Source: Oikopleura dioica (lineage: Eukaryota > Chordata > Appendicularia > Copelata > Oikopleuridae). Taken from it: 64,000 nucleotides of DNA. Of the stretch, positions 1 to 10,456 are shown piece by piece (position 1 is the first letter of the stretch; each line of letters starts with the position of its first letter). Under the pieces are notes generated by a model. It worked only from the letters and a program-made list of their open reading frames with translations, did no database searches and was not told where the DNA came from. Where the stretch lies: assembly GCA_907165135.1 (NCBI GenBank), contig OU015570.1, forward strand, positions 2,755,525-2,819,524, in the 5' to 3' direction. The position numbers were made by a program, and so were the translations under genes.

Positions 1-827
1 CCCGCCTCGCAAGCAGCGATGACGTAGCTGACACGCATTGAGTGCCCGCTAGGGCACTCTTCCCAATCTAACTGAGCCGCTGCTTTCCTGTAATAATAAT
101 TTACAGTTGATGTTGTCAGGCCTCTTTTGAGGCTGGGGGCCGCGAACAGCTTCCCTTGCTTTCTGCCGTCGATTAACTTGGCCAGCCAGAGTTTGATGTT
201 AACGGGAAAAGTCGGAAGAACTGGCAGCGAGAGGCTCTCGCGACGCCTCTTGCTAGCGTTGCTCTTCGACGTTCGGAGGGGCATTATGATGTAGAGGGCC
301 TCCTCTTTTTGGGTAAAGGTCATATCTTCGATTCTCAACGACAAGATTTCGGCCGTTCGACCCGCTGTGTGAAAAGCCAGGATGCTCACTATCGCGACCA
401 TTTTTTCAATCTCTGAACCCATGTAGAGTCTTCTCCAAAACGGGAGGAGTTTCTTGAGCTTGAATACATTAGCCTGATGTGGTTCATATAGCGACTCCTC
501 TGACTGAGCTCTCATTCTTCTGGTAGTCCATGTCTTTAAGAATTGTTTTGCCGGGTGGAGGAGCGGTTTCCCTTCCTTTTCGGTGACGGCATTTTGGAGG
601 AAGCTTCGCAGCTTCTCCCAGCCTTGTGGAGTTGAAGGATTCTTGAGTTTCAAGGACTCCAGGAATGATTGCATTATATCAGCCGTCACTGGTGCTTTCC
701 CTCTCTTTCAAAAGGTCGTCCACGCTCCTTCTGCCCAAGCTTTGCATTTGTCTGGTTTGATTTCATATCTGTTGATTATTGTCCCTGAAGAGCCATCATT
801 TAGCTCGCCGAATTTTCGATGTCCCAT
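1..827 (-). pseudogene. Tyrosine recombinase, truncated by window edge, one internal stop
   Basis: Reading the minus strand from an ATG at 827 gives a protein with the tyrosine-recombinase catalytic signature: box I Arg in HTAGRTAEILSLRIEDM (about 300-375), a basic beta-strand region RTSKSNASKRR (about 245-275), and box II GHSMRVSYVIAACEAG at the very edge. The nucleophilic Tyr would lie before base 1, so the gene is cut by the window. One in-frame TGA at 708-710 separates the first ~39 codons from the rest; a later Met (about 671) could be the true start. Such recombinases integrate DIRS/Ngaro retrotransposons and Cryptons by strand exchange. The RGG-rich ORF just upstream on the same strand could be its partner. 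The family (DIRS versus Crypton) cannot be decided here. The recombinase fold is clear; intactness is not. Confidence 0.75.
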
Positions 828-1021
828 TTGGCTTAAAAAATAACACTTAAACTACTACATGTAGATCGAATCAGTTTATAAAATTTTGGTTTTACAAAAA
901 TACAAATATCAACATAAGAATTTAAAAAACTAGATAATTGAAAGAGAGGGAACAGTTACTCAGCGTTTGATGATTTAAGATTTATAGCACTTATAATCCG
1001 CATGGGATTCTCACCCAAAAA

Positions 1022-1043
1022 AACAGACCCTCGCGAGTCTGTT
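1022..1043. other. Small perfect hairpin downstream of the RGG ORF
   Basis: AACAGAC (1022-1028) and GTCTGTT (1037-1043) form a 7-bp stem with an 8-nt loop just past the stop codon of the minus-strand RGG gene. It could be a 3'-end RNA structure; nothing further supports a function. The flanking stretch 828-1060 is AT-rich with no gene seen. Confidence 0.3.
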
Positions 1044-1060
1044 AATTTGGGGGGTTGAAT

Positions 1061-1570
1061 TCAAGATTTGGGCTGAATATTCGCCCGCTGGCCACCTCCT
1101 CGACCTCGGCCTCCTCGGAATCCACCTCGGCCTCTTTGATTATTGTCGAAGGAGGATTGATTGTGTCCAGCATCCCAGCCGTTGTTGTGGCTGTTGTGAT
1201 AACCAGAGTTGAACTGGTTGTCGTACGACTGCCACTTGTTCTGTCCTTGGTTTCGACCTCCAGATTGGAAACCACCATTAAAGCCTTTAATCATTCAATA
1301 TCTTTTACCAGTAAAACTTGATCTTACCTCCTCGACCTCCGCGACCTCGTTTGTTCTTAAGGCCCCCTCGACGAGTCTGCTTGTTTTCTTTCGCTTGGTT
1401 TTCCTTCGCCGCCAGTGCGTGTGCTCTTTTCAGATCCTCTGCGTACTCGATCTTTTTTCCGCAGTCATGGTAGCATGGTCTCGCTTGAGCTTGCGAAGGT
1501 AAGCTGTATCTTCCTGCGAGGCAAGACGGTTTTGCATAAATTTCTGCTGTCGAGCTTTTTTAGGGTCCAT
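1061..1570 (-). CDS. RGG-box, Asn/Gly-rich putative RNA-binding protein, two exons, one frame break
   Basis: The minus-strand ATG at 1570 opens a charged, probably helical N-terminal part (MDPKKARQQKFMQNRL). This continues, after a 1-nt frame break in an A6 run near 1450, into a Lys/Arg-rich segment. A 43-nt GT-AG intron (1285-1327) leads to the final exon, rich in Asn, Gly and Ser, ending in RGG repeats (RGRGGFRGGRGRGGGQ) and a stop at 1061-1063. RGG boxes bind RNA and nucleic-acid chaperones often carry them; a Gag-like role in the same element as the adjacent recombinase is inference. The break may be a sequencing error or decay. The 1571-1785 stretch upstream shows no gene. Confidence 0.55.
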
Positions 1571-1785
1571 GCTACCATGAAGAATCTTATTAAAATAATG
1601 AAAATAAATCTTATGAAAATAAATGCCCTACTTGTCGACAGATATAATCACTGAATAATGTTTTCGAAATTCTTAAATTTCTTTGCACTGATCAATCCCG
1701 ATATTCAATGCCATAAACACAAAGCGATAGCATAAACGAATACTCAAATGTATAAAGAAATCAATTTATTTTTCTGAATAACAAT

Positions 1786-3195
1786 TCACAAATCTTCGCC
1801 TTCCTCTGATTTGAGATTAAGCACTGTTAGTTTGTCTTTTTGAACAACTTGTTTGTGATAATTTGAATTCAACGCTGTTTTCCTCATCAAAATTGTTTTC
1901 ATTTGGCCTCTTTTTTGAGTAAAGTACCCACAATCAACATGTTTTTTCTGTTGCCCGAAAAGCTCCATTTTGAAATCGTTTTCGGTAACTACAAATAATT
2001 AATCATTTTTGTAAAAGATTGGTCTCTTACTTTCAACCTGTCGTCGAACTCCTTTTGTACCAGTTTTCTGCTTTTTGTCCTTATACTCGCCATTCAAGCT
2101 GTAGCATTTACTTGATAGACCAATAAAAGAACCCTTCGTAAACTCGTATTCCGTTTTGAATAATCTAAAATTGTCTTATCATTTTCATGAATTATAGATT
2201 AGTTATACCCAGGAGTCTTTTGAGATTTGATTGTATTATCCGAAAACCATTTTTCATGAAATATTTTCCATTCCCTAAGTTTTTCAGGTTCAACACAGTC
2301 TTCCAAATTTTCACTCGTAAAAGCGTAGAGAATACTGTCTGTATCAGTATAACATTATCGAAATGTGCCGGGTATAAGAAGCGCCTCCAATCCATAGATA
2401 AATTGAAACATCAGCAATTTACTATTTTGTAAAACTAAAAATAAATAAAGTAAATGTAATCATTAAATTACTCCAGCAAGCAATTTGATCAAGCGCATCA
2501 TCTTGGATCGTTCGATATCGACTTGTCATCTCCACAGTACTTGTTACATATTCAGTGATCATGTTCTCGATTCCTAATAGAAAGGGCCCAAGCTGGCGCT
2601 GACGTAAGCCAATCTCCTTCTCACCGACGAATTCCGTTCGCTTGTATTTGCTTTTATTCAGCCCAAGACGACCATAGAAGCTATTGAGAATGACCTTGAT
2701 GACACTTTCAGCTTCACTGTTACCATCTTCTGCATATTTTTTCTTTTCTCGACAAGATCCTGGACAAAATCGTTGAACGGACTTGTCTTATTGTAAAACA
2801 TTACTTTCTTGACATTTCTTATAATCATTCCTTGCTCGAAATAGAATTTTACCATCTCTGTTGTCAAGAGAATATCGTTCTGATTGTAAACAAGTGTGTT
2901 TACTGTCGTCGGGAATTTTGAATTTCCTCGGTATTCTGCAGGAACCATATTCGCAGTTATCTTCACCTGTGCGAAAATTGGAGGGAATTTAACTGTCGCT
3001 TTATTCTTATCAATGACTTCTTGTGGAGAGTGAACATCACAATGAACAAAACCAAAGACTTTGTCATTTTTAATCGCATTGAGGAGATCTTCATACTCAA
3101 TTTGCTAAGAGAAGAGAAAAGGATAAGAGTCAGGGCCTTCTATTCCAAAGTATTCTTTTCGCTGTTCCATCCACTCGCAAGATTAGATTGTATAG
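1786..3195 (-). pseudogene. polB: Protein-primed DNA polymerase B, palm motifs B and C to C-terminus (Polinton type)
   Basis: The minus strand carries the C-terminal half of a family B polymerase. After a segment with CEWMEQRKEYFG (about 3150-3190) come the palm helix motif KVILNSFYGRLG (about 2665-2705) and the catalytic YTDTDS (2333-2352). A terminal part follows, with KCYSLNGEYKDKK (about 2080-2110) and a last exon ending at 1786. A 42-nt GT-AG intron lies near 1993-2034. At least one frame break occurs just upstream of motif C, and one intron (about 3129-3161) would need non-canonical GG-AG borders. Together with the 4.5-6.1 kb segments this is the replication polymerase of a Polinton. 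It looks decayed or affected by homopolymer errors. Confidence 0.8.
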
Positions 3196-4465
3196 TATTT
3201 TGTTAATTTTTTATTAAGGAAGCTTGTTCTTTGCTGGTCTCTGAAGTTAGAAACGCTGGAATGAAGTCTCGTAGAACAATATGGTATCTTCTTATCAATA
3301 TTTGCGGCTGTCTTTATCGAGCTTATTTTGAAGGGTACGCGCGTGATGTCGAAAAATATATCGCCTCGGCGGCGTATATTCCAAACCAGACGGATTTTTT
3401 TGGATGGAAAAGGTTCAAAAAATTTCTTTTTTCATTAAAAATCTGATATTTATTTCATATAAAAATATTGTTTGGTTTTTATCGCCCAGACTTTTGGGCT
3501 CAAAAATTTAAATCGTGACACTCTTAGTTATATTTACAGAAATAGAATTAAAATATCAAGAAAATCTATTCCTCGGTCTTCGATTAAAAATGAACCACAA
3601 AAAGACAGGTTTACACGCTGCCTGCGCTGGATGTCATCTCTATTTACGGGCTGTCAAAGACTCGTGTTTTTTCTTCTTTTATCGAATGTGTTTTTGACCT
3701 CGGCCAAGATCATCCAAATCCTGCTGAATAAAGGCGAAGATCCAACGATTGAGGACAAGCGGGGAAACTCGCCGCTGCAGCTGTTTGTCAAGTGGAACGC
3801 CATCAGTATTGACATGATCGACGATTATAGGTGGGAAAAGAGCGTCGCCGAGTAAACACAGCTAGATTCGCGCATGTTTTACTTCCTGCGTAAAAATTTG
3901 TTCAGGCGGGTTCTGCGGATTTATCTCGAATGCCTGGAGAAAAAATATGGAAGCAAGGCGATCGACAAAATTTACAGCAACGGAAACGCTTGTCTCCATA
4001 CAGCAAGTGAGTTTCTTCGGAGCGATACAGTTCTTCGAATATTTTGAATGCTTTGAATTTGAAAGATTGACAAGTCCCGGAAATACCAAAGTCGCCGATA
4101 AATAACTACGGGAGACACTTAATTGCATTGGGCAAATAGCGCACACTTCCGTTATCGAGGATTTACTGTTGACTTTGGACTTACTTAGTTTTTTTTTTCG
4201 AGAGTCAGATGGATCAATACAGATTGCAATATCTTCTTATCAGATAATCATTTTCAGCTTTAAATTTGGCAGAAACTGTCTGGTTGCTCTTATGAAGAAA
4301 AACGCTCTAGAATCCCTCCTAATTAATTTTTCAGTCATTTTCGCCGAACATACGACAGTAGAACTACTACTCAAATCTGGCGCAGACATCAACCTCATGA
4401 ACAAAAAACACGACAGCGCTTTGATGCTTGTAAAAGATCTCAAAACAAAGAATCCCAAAAAATAA
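3196..4465 (+). CDS. Ankyrin-repeat protein, C-terminal mini-exons, inserted in the polymerase gene
   Basis: On the plus strand, opposite to the polymerase it interrupts, several short exons encode ankyrin repeats. They include KKTGLHAACAG (about 3597-3630), ILLNKGEDPTIEDKRGNSPL (about 3717-3778), GNACLHTA (about 3979-4005) and VELLLKSGADINLMNKKHD (about 4358-4412), ending with TAA at 4463-4465. Putative introns of 70-160 nt separate them, some with GT-AG borders (3831 on; 4008 on). The first exon may include YARDVEKYIASAAYIPNQ (about 3330-3395). No start codon is certain. Ankyrin repeats mediate protein binding; no other domain is seen. The stop abuts the broken palm domain of the polymerase, so this is probably a captured or inserted gene fragment. 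Confidence 0.55.
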
Positions 4466-4763
4466 TGCCAGCGACATCCGCGGTAGTCGAATCCGATTGT
4501 TTCAATTTCTCCTGTCTCTGTTACGTATTCAGAATATCCGTCAACAGAGTAATCACTTCCATCAATTTTCTTTTCGGTTCCATTTAGTCCATGAACGATT
4601 TTTAACCCATACTTTTTTTCCATCATGTAAAGCCATTGAATACTCTCCAAACTCTCATTTCCCTTAGTATGAGCGATGAATTTTGCTTTCGTCTTACCAT
4701 CTTCATCAACTGATACAAGAACACCACGTCCTGTTGGTAAATTATTTGAATAGATTGCGGGAT
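4466..4763 (-). pseudogene. polB: DNA polymerase B palm segment after motif A, truncated by the ankyrin insertion
   Basis: This minus-strand exon begins directly after a 44-nt intron (4764-4807) that splits catalytic motif A: DCNSLY lies in the preceding exon and PAIYSNNLPTGRGV in this one. It continues through SVDEDGKTKAKF to IGFDYRGCRWH (about 4475-4505), the cysteine/histidine-containing segment typical of Polinton and linear-plasmid protein-primed polymerases. The reading frame then runs straight into sequence belonging to the ankyrin exons, so about 60 residues expected before the next palm block are missing or displaced. Confidence 0.75.
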
Positions 4764-6109
4764 CTAAGAAATATATTTATTGACCCAACAACAATAAAAA
4801 AACTTACATAAGGAATTACAGTCCCGCTGTATCAGACGTTTGTAGAGCAATCCTTTCTCTGATTGCCTTGCAGCGATCGGTAGAGTCTCGTCCGTTGAGT
4901 TCAAGGCAACCATTCGATGGAACACCATGCAAATCCCGCCTCGCATGTTACTTCGGAAAAGGTTTGATAGCTCCAAACATTTGACAGAATAAAAAGGCGG
5001 TGACTTTTCATCATAATTTTCATAGGCGACATGTTGAGCAATTGCCGACAAACTGATAAAATTTGTGATGTCAAGATTGCATTGTTTTCTCAAGAGTTCC
5101 GAGTATCTGAAGTACGCTTTTTCAAGGAGAACAACGTCAAAGGTATTGTAGACTTCAAAATAATCCCACATGTTTTGAATTTCGTCATTTTCTTCGAAAT
5201 GCTTCCTCGATTCCAAGTATTTATAAGGAGAGATATGAAAAAATTTTTTTGTTTCATCATTGATTGGAAAAGTGCATATCGACGTGAAGTAGAATTCGAA
5301 CTCTTTATTCGGAATTAACTGCTTAATGTCTCGAATATTCAGCCGAAAGTCTTGACAAAACTCGTGGAAATTGGTCCATTTTTTCTTGTTGATCTCATTG
5401 TTCATTTCCTTGACAAATTCTTCTCTTGGTACGTACATATGACTTTTAAAAACCCTGTATGAGGGAAATTCACGATCATTTTCAGCTTCTTCTCTTGACT
5501 CATATTTTTCATACGGAAAGGTTGCCTTCGAAAATGTTTTTTCACCAACGCTGAGGGCAAATTTCTCCAGGCTGCAAGGAATCGTATAATTAAGAATGTC
5601 TTTGAAAACAATATTTCGAAATGCCATATACATATATCCTGCGCCTCTTTTAATTACATGTCGAGAATTCCAAAGCTCTCCTCCTCCATCAATATCATAA
5701 TAGTAGTCTCGAAGCTCTTGAACAATCAGTCGGTGATCATATCGCTCTCCATTGAAGGAAATAACGTGCAACTGTGACATTGAGTTGAGAATTTTGAATT
5801 TCTGTCTTGTTTTAAACTGATTTTCCGCGGACATTCTTCTCATTTCTCCATGATTTTGAACAAGTTTTTTATATTTAAGTAGACCCATTTTGAGATTTAA
5901 TGGCATTACATCATAATTATCCGTCGCGCATTCTCTTAACCATTCACCAAACTCTTCTATAAGCATTTTCAATCCATCTGGCGAACCATTCTTGCGATCA
6001 AAAACTTCTATCACTTCCTTATTTCTGCTTTTAATTACCAATTTACAGCAAATCGTCATCAGCTTATGAGTTGAAATAATTTTGGTTTTGTTTTCGGATG
6101 AAATTGATT
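4764..6109 (-). CDS. polB: DNA polymerase B 3'-5' exonuclease domain exon (Polinton)
   Basis: A 431-codon open stretch (Met at 6059, but the exon starts at 6109) encodes the exonuclease and TPR1-side region. The Exo II-type motif is HVISFNGERYDHRLIV (about 5705-5760); later come YFEVYNTFDVVLLEKAYFRY (Exo III-like, about 5095-5155) and LIQRDCNSLY at the splice junction with motif A (about 4808-4835). The exon joins in phase to an upstream segment across a 60-nt GT-AG intron (6110-6169) and downstream across a 44-nt intron (4764-4807). Protein-primed polymerases of this type copy linear Polinton genomes from a terminal protein. This exon itself is uninterrupted and the best-preserved part of the gene. 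Confidence 0.85.
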
Positions 6110-6169
6110 CTGTCGAAGAGGGTGCTAAATGAATCTTTTTATTTAACCAGGGGGGTAATTAACAATTAC

Positions 6170-6811
6170 CTTTGATATTATTATTATCTACATTATCTTT
6201 TTCAAATATTTCTTCTTCAACAAGCTCGTCAATAATCATAGCTTCAGATATCCTTCCGTATCGCCGCTGGCGGCATCTGACAGTGGTTTTACCATTTGTT
6301 TTTGTGCAACAATTTATATGACGTTCTAGTTTCTTCTTATTTGTTGAAAAAAAAATAACAATTCTTTACAGGACATCGAGTCGGCCCAAATTCAATAATT
6401 TTGAAAAACAGTTTTGGTTCTTCTCGAAGATTGGGAGGAAACAAATAACGTTTGCGGCGAGATGGATCTTTTTCATTCGGACTTTCTTCTCGCACCCAAA
6501 TTTCAATTGCAACACTCTTTTTAACAGCAATTTTCTTTAATTTCTGAGCATTCAAAATTGATCCATAGACTTGTTTCATTTCATCCACTTTAGTTTCAAG
6601 TTCTTCAATTGGTAGATCTGAGAATTCCGCTAGATAAGTTTAAGATAAATTTAAAGATGATTCGCTCTTACACAGAACAATAGCTTCGAAAGACGTAAGA
6701 ATATTCTTGCTTATTCTAAATCTATGAAGATCTTCAATCGACGCAGCAAAGAAGAACTCCTTGACTCTCGAAAAATCTGTTTTCTGTTTGACAGCAAGAA
6801 TAATATTCTTA
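6170..6811 (-). pseudogene. polB: Polymerase N-terminal region with C2H2-like zinc finger, one frame break
   Basis: The minus-strand reading upstream of the exonuclease exon contains a zinc-finger-like block: CPVKNC followed, after a frame break in the A9 run near 6346-6354, by KKKLERHINCC (about 6295-6335). This gives a C-x4-C...H-x3-C arrangement. An acidic linker follows (ELVEEEIFEKDNVDNNN, about 6185-6235) and joins the exonuclease exon in phase through intron 6110-6169. Upstream, coding-like sequence continues to the left terminal repeat of the TA-flanked transposon at 6814 and appears to resume beyond its right end at 10912. Zinc fingers N-terminal to protein-primed polymerases occur in Polintons; the exact start is unknown. 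Confidence 0.55.
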
Positions 6812-7398
6812 TACAGTTAACTCGCACAATTTGGCCTCTTTATTTCTGCTATATGTCGAAAAAGGGCCGAATTGTGCGGGTCCGAATTGTGCGACTTCTG
6901 AGAAAACTCTTTAATCTATTAACCTATTAAAATCTCCATTGTCTGAGGATAATTTTAATATATTATGTCAAGGGGATTACGCCACGTGAAGAGCCGTGAC
7001 AGAGCTTTGAAAATGGCTTATTTTGGCCAAAAAATTTTCTTAGAAAAAATTCGCGAAATTTTTGACTTTTCAAAGTCGACAGATTCATATGAATGAGGGC
7101 TCTATAGATAGCTTAGACAAAGTTGAATCAGGAAAAAATAGTTTCGATGCAATATTTAGCCACTAAGAGGCGCTACAGAGCATAGAAAATCGCCAAAATA
7201 AGTCGATAAAGTTTTCGTAAAGAAAAAATCTTCAATCCTTCACATAATCAGATGCCTGTACGAGAAATTGTAGTTTCGGGCACAGGGAAGGTTTTAAGAA
7301 CAAAATCGGGGAAATATATCAGAGGGAAAAAAGTATCGATTTTAAAAATCTCTTGGTGTTGACATCTTGTTTTATAATTCTTTACGTTTATTTGTTTG

Positions 7399-7468
7399 AG
7401 CTTTCGGAATTAAATTCCATCTTCAGAAACTAAGTACAGTTAACATAAAATACTCAGAAAAGTAAGCT
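7399..7468 (-). ncRNA. Candidate hammerhead ribozyme, inverted Penelope terminal copy
   Basis: The minus-strand copy has the same layout as the plus-strand copies: AGCU-U, stem I CUGAGUA/UACUUAG, core CUGAAGA, stem II GGAAU/AUUCC, core GAAA, then GCU closing stem III. The stem II loop differs from the 7680 copy only in the loop. Read by eye, not folded computationally. Confidence 0.5.
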
Positions 7469-7679
7469 TACCATGTGAGTGGCAAGAGAGAAATTTAGCG
7501 CACTGAAGTTTTGACAAGAAAATTAGAAGGAGAAGAGTGATATCTAGAGAATTTCACAACAATAAAAATTGATTTGATGGGCGTTATTGTTGTGAAATTC
7601 TCTAGATATCACTCTTCTCCTTCTTATTTTCTTGTCAAAACTTCAGTGCGCTAAATTCTCTCTTGCCACTCACATGGTA

Positions 7680-7749
7680 AGCTTACTTTTCTGAGTATTT
7701 TATGTTAACTGTACTTAGTTTCTGAAGATGGAATTTTATTCCGAAAGCT
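7680..7749 (+). ncRNA. Candidate hammerhead ribozyme (type III-like layout)
   Basis: AGCU (680-683 of this kb) followed by U17; stem I CUGAGUA (7691-7697) with UACUUAG (7712-7718); conserved core CUGAAGA (7722-7728); stem II GGAAU (7730-7734) with AUUCC (7738-7742); core GAAA (7743-7746); stem III AGCU pairing between 7746-7749 and 7680-7683. Predicted cleavage follows CUU at 7684. Hammerheads are established in Penelope-like terminal repeats. The extra U before stem II and the short stem III lower certainty. Confidence 0.55.
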
Positions 7750-7782
7750 CAAACAAATAAACGAAAAGAATTATAAAACAAG

Positions 7783-10247
7783 ATGTCAACACCAAGAGAT
7801 ATAAATATGGAACCACGACATCGCCAAGAATATAAAATAATCAGAAAAGTCCAGCGATATAGAGAACACATCAATTTTCTACAAAATTGCTTGGATCATC
7901 AAGTCCACCCCCGATTCACTTTTTTCAAGCCGCAAGTTTTGAAGCAAGTAAAATGGAGTAAAGCTGAGGTATCGAAAAGAAGATCACAAATAACACGAGA
8001 AACAATTCAAAAAAAACAACGTAATTATTGACCAACTTAATTCTGAACTAGAATTATTTTCTAAAACTAAACTTTCAAATTTATCACCGCTTAACCTTCA
8101 TCGTCACCTATCGCATTTACGAAATGTAGCCTTTCATTCTCTGAAATTTCATCGAGCTCAACTAGATAAAAAAATTAAATCTCTGATCGCACAAAAATCC
8201 CCACCACCTTTCGAAATCAAAATTATCAATGATACATCTGTTACTTTACCACCTGAAATTATCGATATTTTGAAATTCGGAGGCTCACGTAGTATCGGGG
8301 GAACTCCCCATGCTGAGTAAATTGGCGAAAAGTATGATTATTTAGCTACTAAAATTTTTAAAATATTGCAATGATAAGAAGTTCGATCCACTCTTAACAG
8401 ATGAAATTTTGACTAATATTAAAGTCTCTTTTCATTCTCTTCGGAAAGCGTTCCCAAATAACAATGACGCTCAAACTCTCAAAAAATTTTTGAAAGAGAA
8501 TCCAAGCATTCTCATCCTTCCGATCGATAAGTCTGACAATCTTAAAATTGTCACATGTGAACAATATGAACAAAAACTTTCAGAACAACTTTTATCCGAT
8601 AAATTTATAAAAATCTCGGATGATTTTTTAGAACGAGATTATAAACGTCTAAATTGCATTCTTGAAGATTTGAAACCTTTTGTTACATCGACCTGTTTCA
8701 ACAAGATCAAGCCTAATTATAACAGTCGCACATGTTTTGGTCTTTCCAAGGAACACAAAACAAAAAAACCTTTAAGACTTATCATTTCTGGCACGAACAG
8801 CCTTACAAGCAATACAGAAAAATTTTTTCTAAAACCGATTCTTTCTAAAATGCTTGGATTTTGTAAATTCAGCATAAAAAGTACCGAAGAAATAAAAAAC
8901 AAAATCTTAAAAATTCGACCTTTTTTTGATAAAAATAAACATGCAGTTTTTTCGCTTGACGTTGTGTCAATGTATGATAACGTCGATATCAATCAAGCGA
9001 TTGAATTTATTGTCAATAAAATTTACCAAGATCCAAAATTTTATTTTGAAGGTTTTATTGAAAAACCAGAGCACTTTCCATCAAAAAGCACAATTTTCGC
9101 ACTTCTTAGAGGTTGTCTTCGTGATTTTACTGGTTTTTCTAGCCGTGTCGGCAATTTTAAACAAAATAAGGGTGTCAATATGGGAGGTAGGATTTCCCCA
9201 ATTGTTGCTAATATTTTTTGCAGTCTTATTGAGAATAATATTGTTAGCTCACTGACAAAATCAGGCGAGTGTTTACTTTTTGCGAGATTCGTTGACGACT
9301 GCATAATCGTTTGTGAGAAAAAATCAAAACTAAAAATTTTCAGTAAGTTGAACTCAGTCAATAAAAATTTCCAGTTCAAAATTGAAAATATGACAAACAA
9401 CTCGATCAATTTTCTTGACTCGACAATTTTCATTAATAAAGACAACTCGCTTATTTCAATGAAACATAACAAAAAACCAACAAAAAGTAATGTTTTAACA
9501 AATTTCTCTAAGTCAATTTGCCCAAAATCCCATAAAAATAATTGCATAATTGGATCCGTAAATAGAATCATGCATGCATCTTCAGATAAAATTTTTCAAG
9601 AACCTGCGATTGAAAAGCTTTAAAAGAAGCTTAAAGGAAATTCATACCCGTCAAAATTAATTAATTCGAAAATAGATTTAGCTTTAAAAAATGAGAAAAG
9701 AAAAGAACAAGAATATGACGAGGAAATTTATCTGTCTTTGGATTATACATCGCATCAGTGCAATCTCATCCAAAAACAATTACTAGAATCAATCAGAAAA
9801 TTTTTGCCAAAATTCCGGCTTAAAATATCCTGAAAATCAATTCGAATCTCTAATTTAATAAATCCTCGCCTCAAACCTTCTCAAAATCGCGATAATCCAA
9901 CCGCCTGCATTTATAAATTTACTTGTCCTTGTAATAATGGAATATATATTGGTGAAACACTTCGACCTGTTGTTAACCGTCTGAGAGAGCACAATTTTCG
10001 ATCAAGTAACTCTGAAATTTCTACTCACATCTACAGCTGTGAAATTTATCAATCGAAATTGAAAACTGAAAACAAATACAATCTCACGCCAAAGAAGAAA
10101 CTTGATTTTCTTCTTTCTCATACTTCCATTCTTAAATCAAATCTTTTCGACTGTCACAAACGAAAGTATACTGAAGCTTTTTTCATCAACATTTTACTTC
10201 CTAATCTTAACAAACAAAACAACCACCGAAAAATAAAATTCATTTGA
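7783..10247 (+). pseudogene. Penelope-like reverse transcriptase with C-terminal GIY-YIG endonuclease, decayed
   Basis: The N-terminal part starts at MSTPRDINMEPRH (7783), shifts frame near 8020 and again near 8320, and meets a TAG near 8340. The main open stretch (8409-9623) holds the reverse-transcriptase motifs: CFGLSKEHKTKKPLRLIISG, FSLDVVSMYDNV, GVNMGGRISPIVANIF, FARFVDDCIIV (the DD catalytic pair) and NFLDSTIFI. In the same frame, past TAA at 9621-9623 and a TGA near 9832, a Cys-containing KFTCPCNNGIYIGETLRP (about 9920-9975) and RLREH give the GIY-YIG endonuclease that nicks target DNA. The chain ends at TGA 10245-10247. The element is not autonomous now; multiple stops indicate age. 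Confidence 0.85.
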
Positions 10248-10386
10248 TGGGCATGTATTTCACAACAATAACGCCCATCAAATCAATTTTTATTGTTGTG
10301 AAATTCTCTAGATATCACTCTTCTCCTTCTAATTTTCTTGTCAAAACTTTAGTGCGCTAAATTTCTCTCTTGCCACTCACATGGTA

Positions 10387-10456
10387 AGCTTACTTTTCTG
10401 AGTATTTTATGTTAACTGTACTTAGTTTCTGAAGATGGAATTTAATTCCGAAAGCT
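10387..10456 (+). ncRNA. Candidate hammerhead ribozyme, 3' Penelope terminal copy
   Basis: Same core as the upstream copies: AGCU (10387-10390), CUGAGUA/UACUUAG stem, CUGAAGA (10429-10435), GGAAU-UUA-AUUCC stem II, GAAA (10450-10453), GCU (10454-10456). A direct copy at each end of the element would let tandem transcripts self-cleave into unit lengths. Confidence 0.55.

Larger units (their letters stand above)
7355..7797. repeat. Long inverted repeat at the 5' end of the Penelope-like element
   Basis: About 212 nt read inverted around a spacer near 7557-7580 (arms meet at CTAGAGAATTTCACAACAAT and its complement). The right arm recurs directly at about 10285-10478. The outer ends are CACCAAGAGAT. 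Such a foldback would form a very stable RNA hairpin. Confidence 0.85.

Noticed and set aside
583-843. Plus-strand 86-codon frame
   Set aside because: It lies opposite the tyrosine recombinase, whose minus-strand reading carries catalytic motifs.
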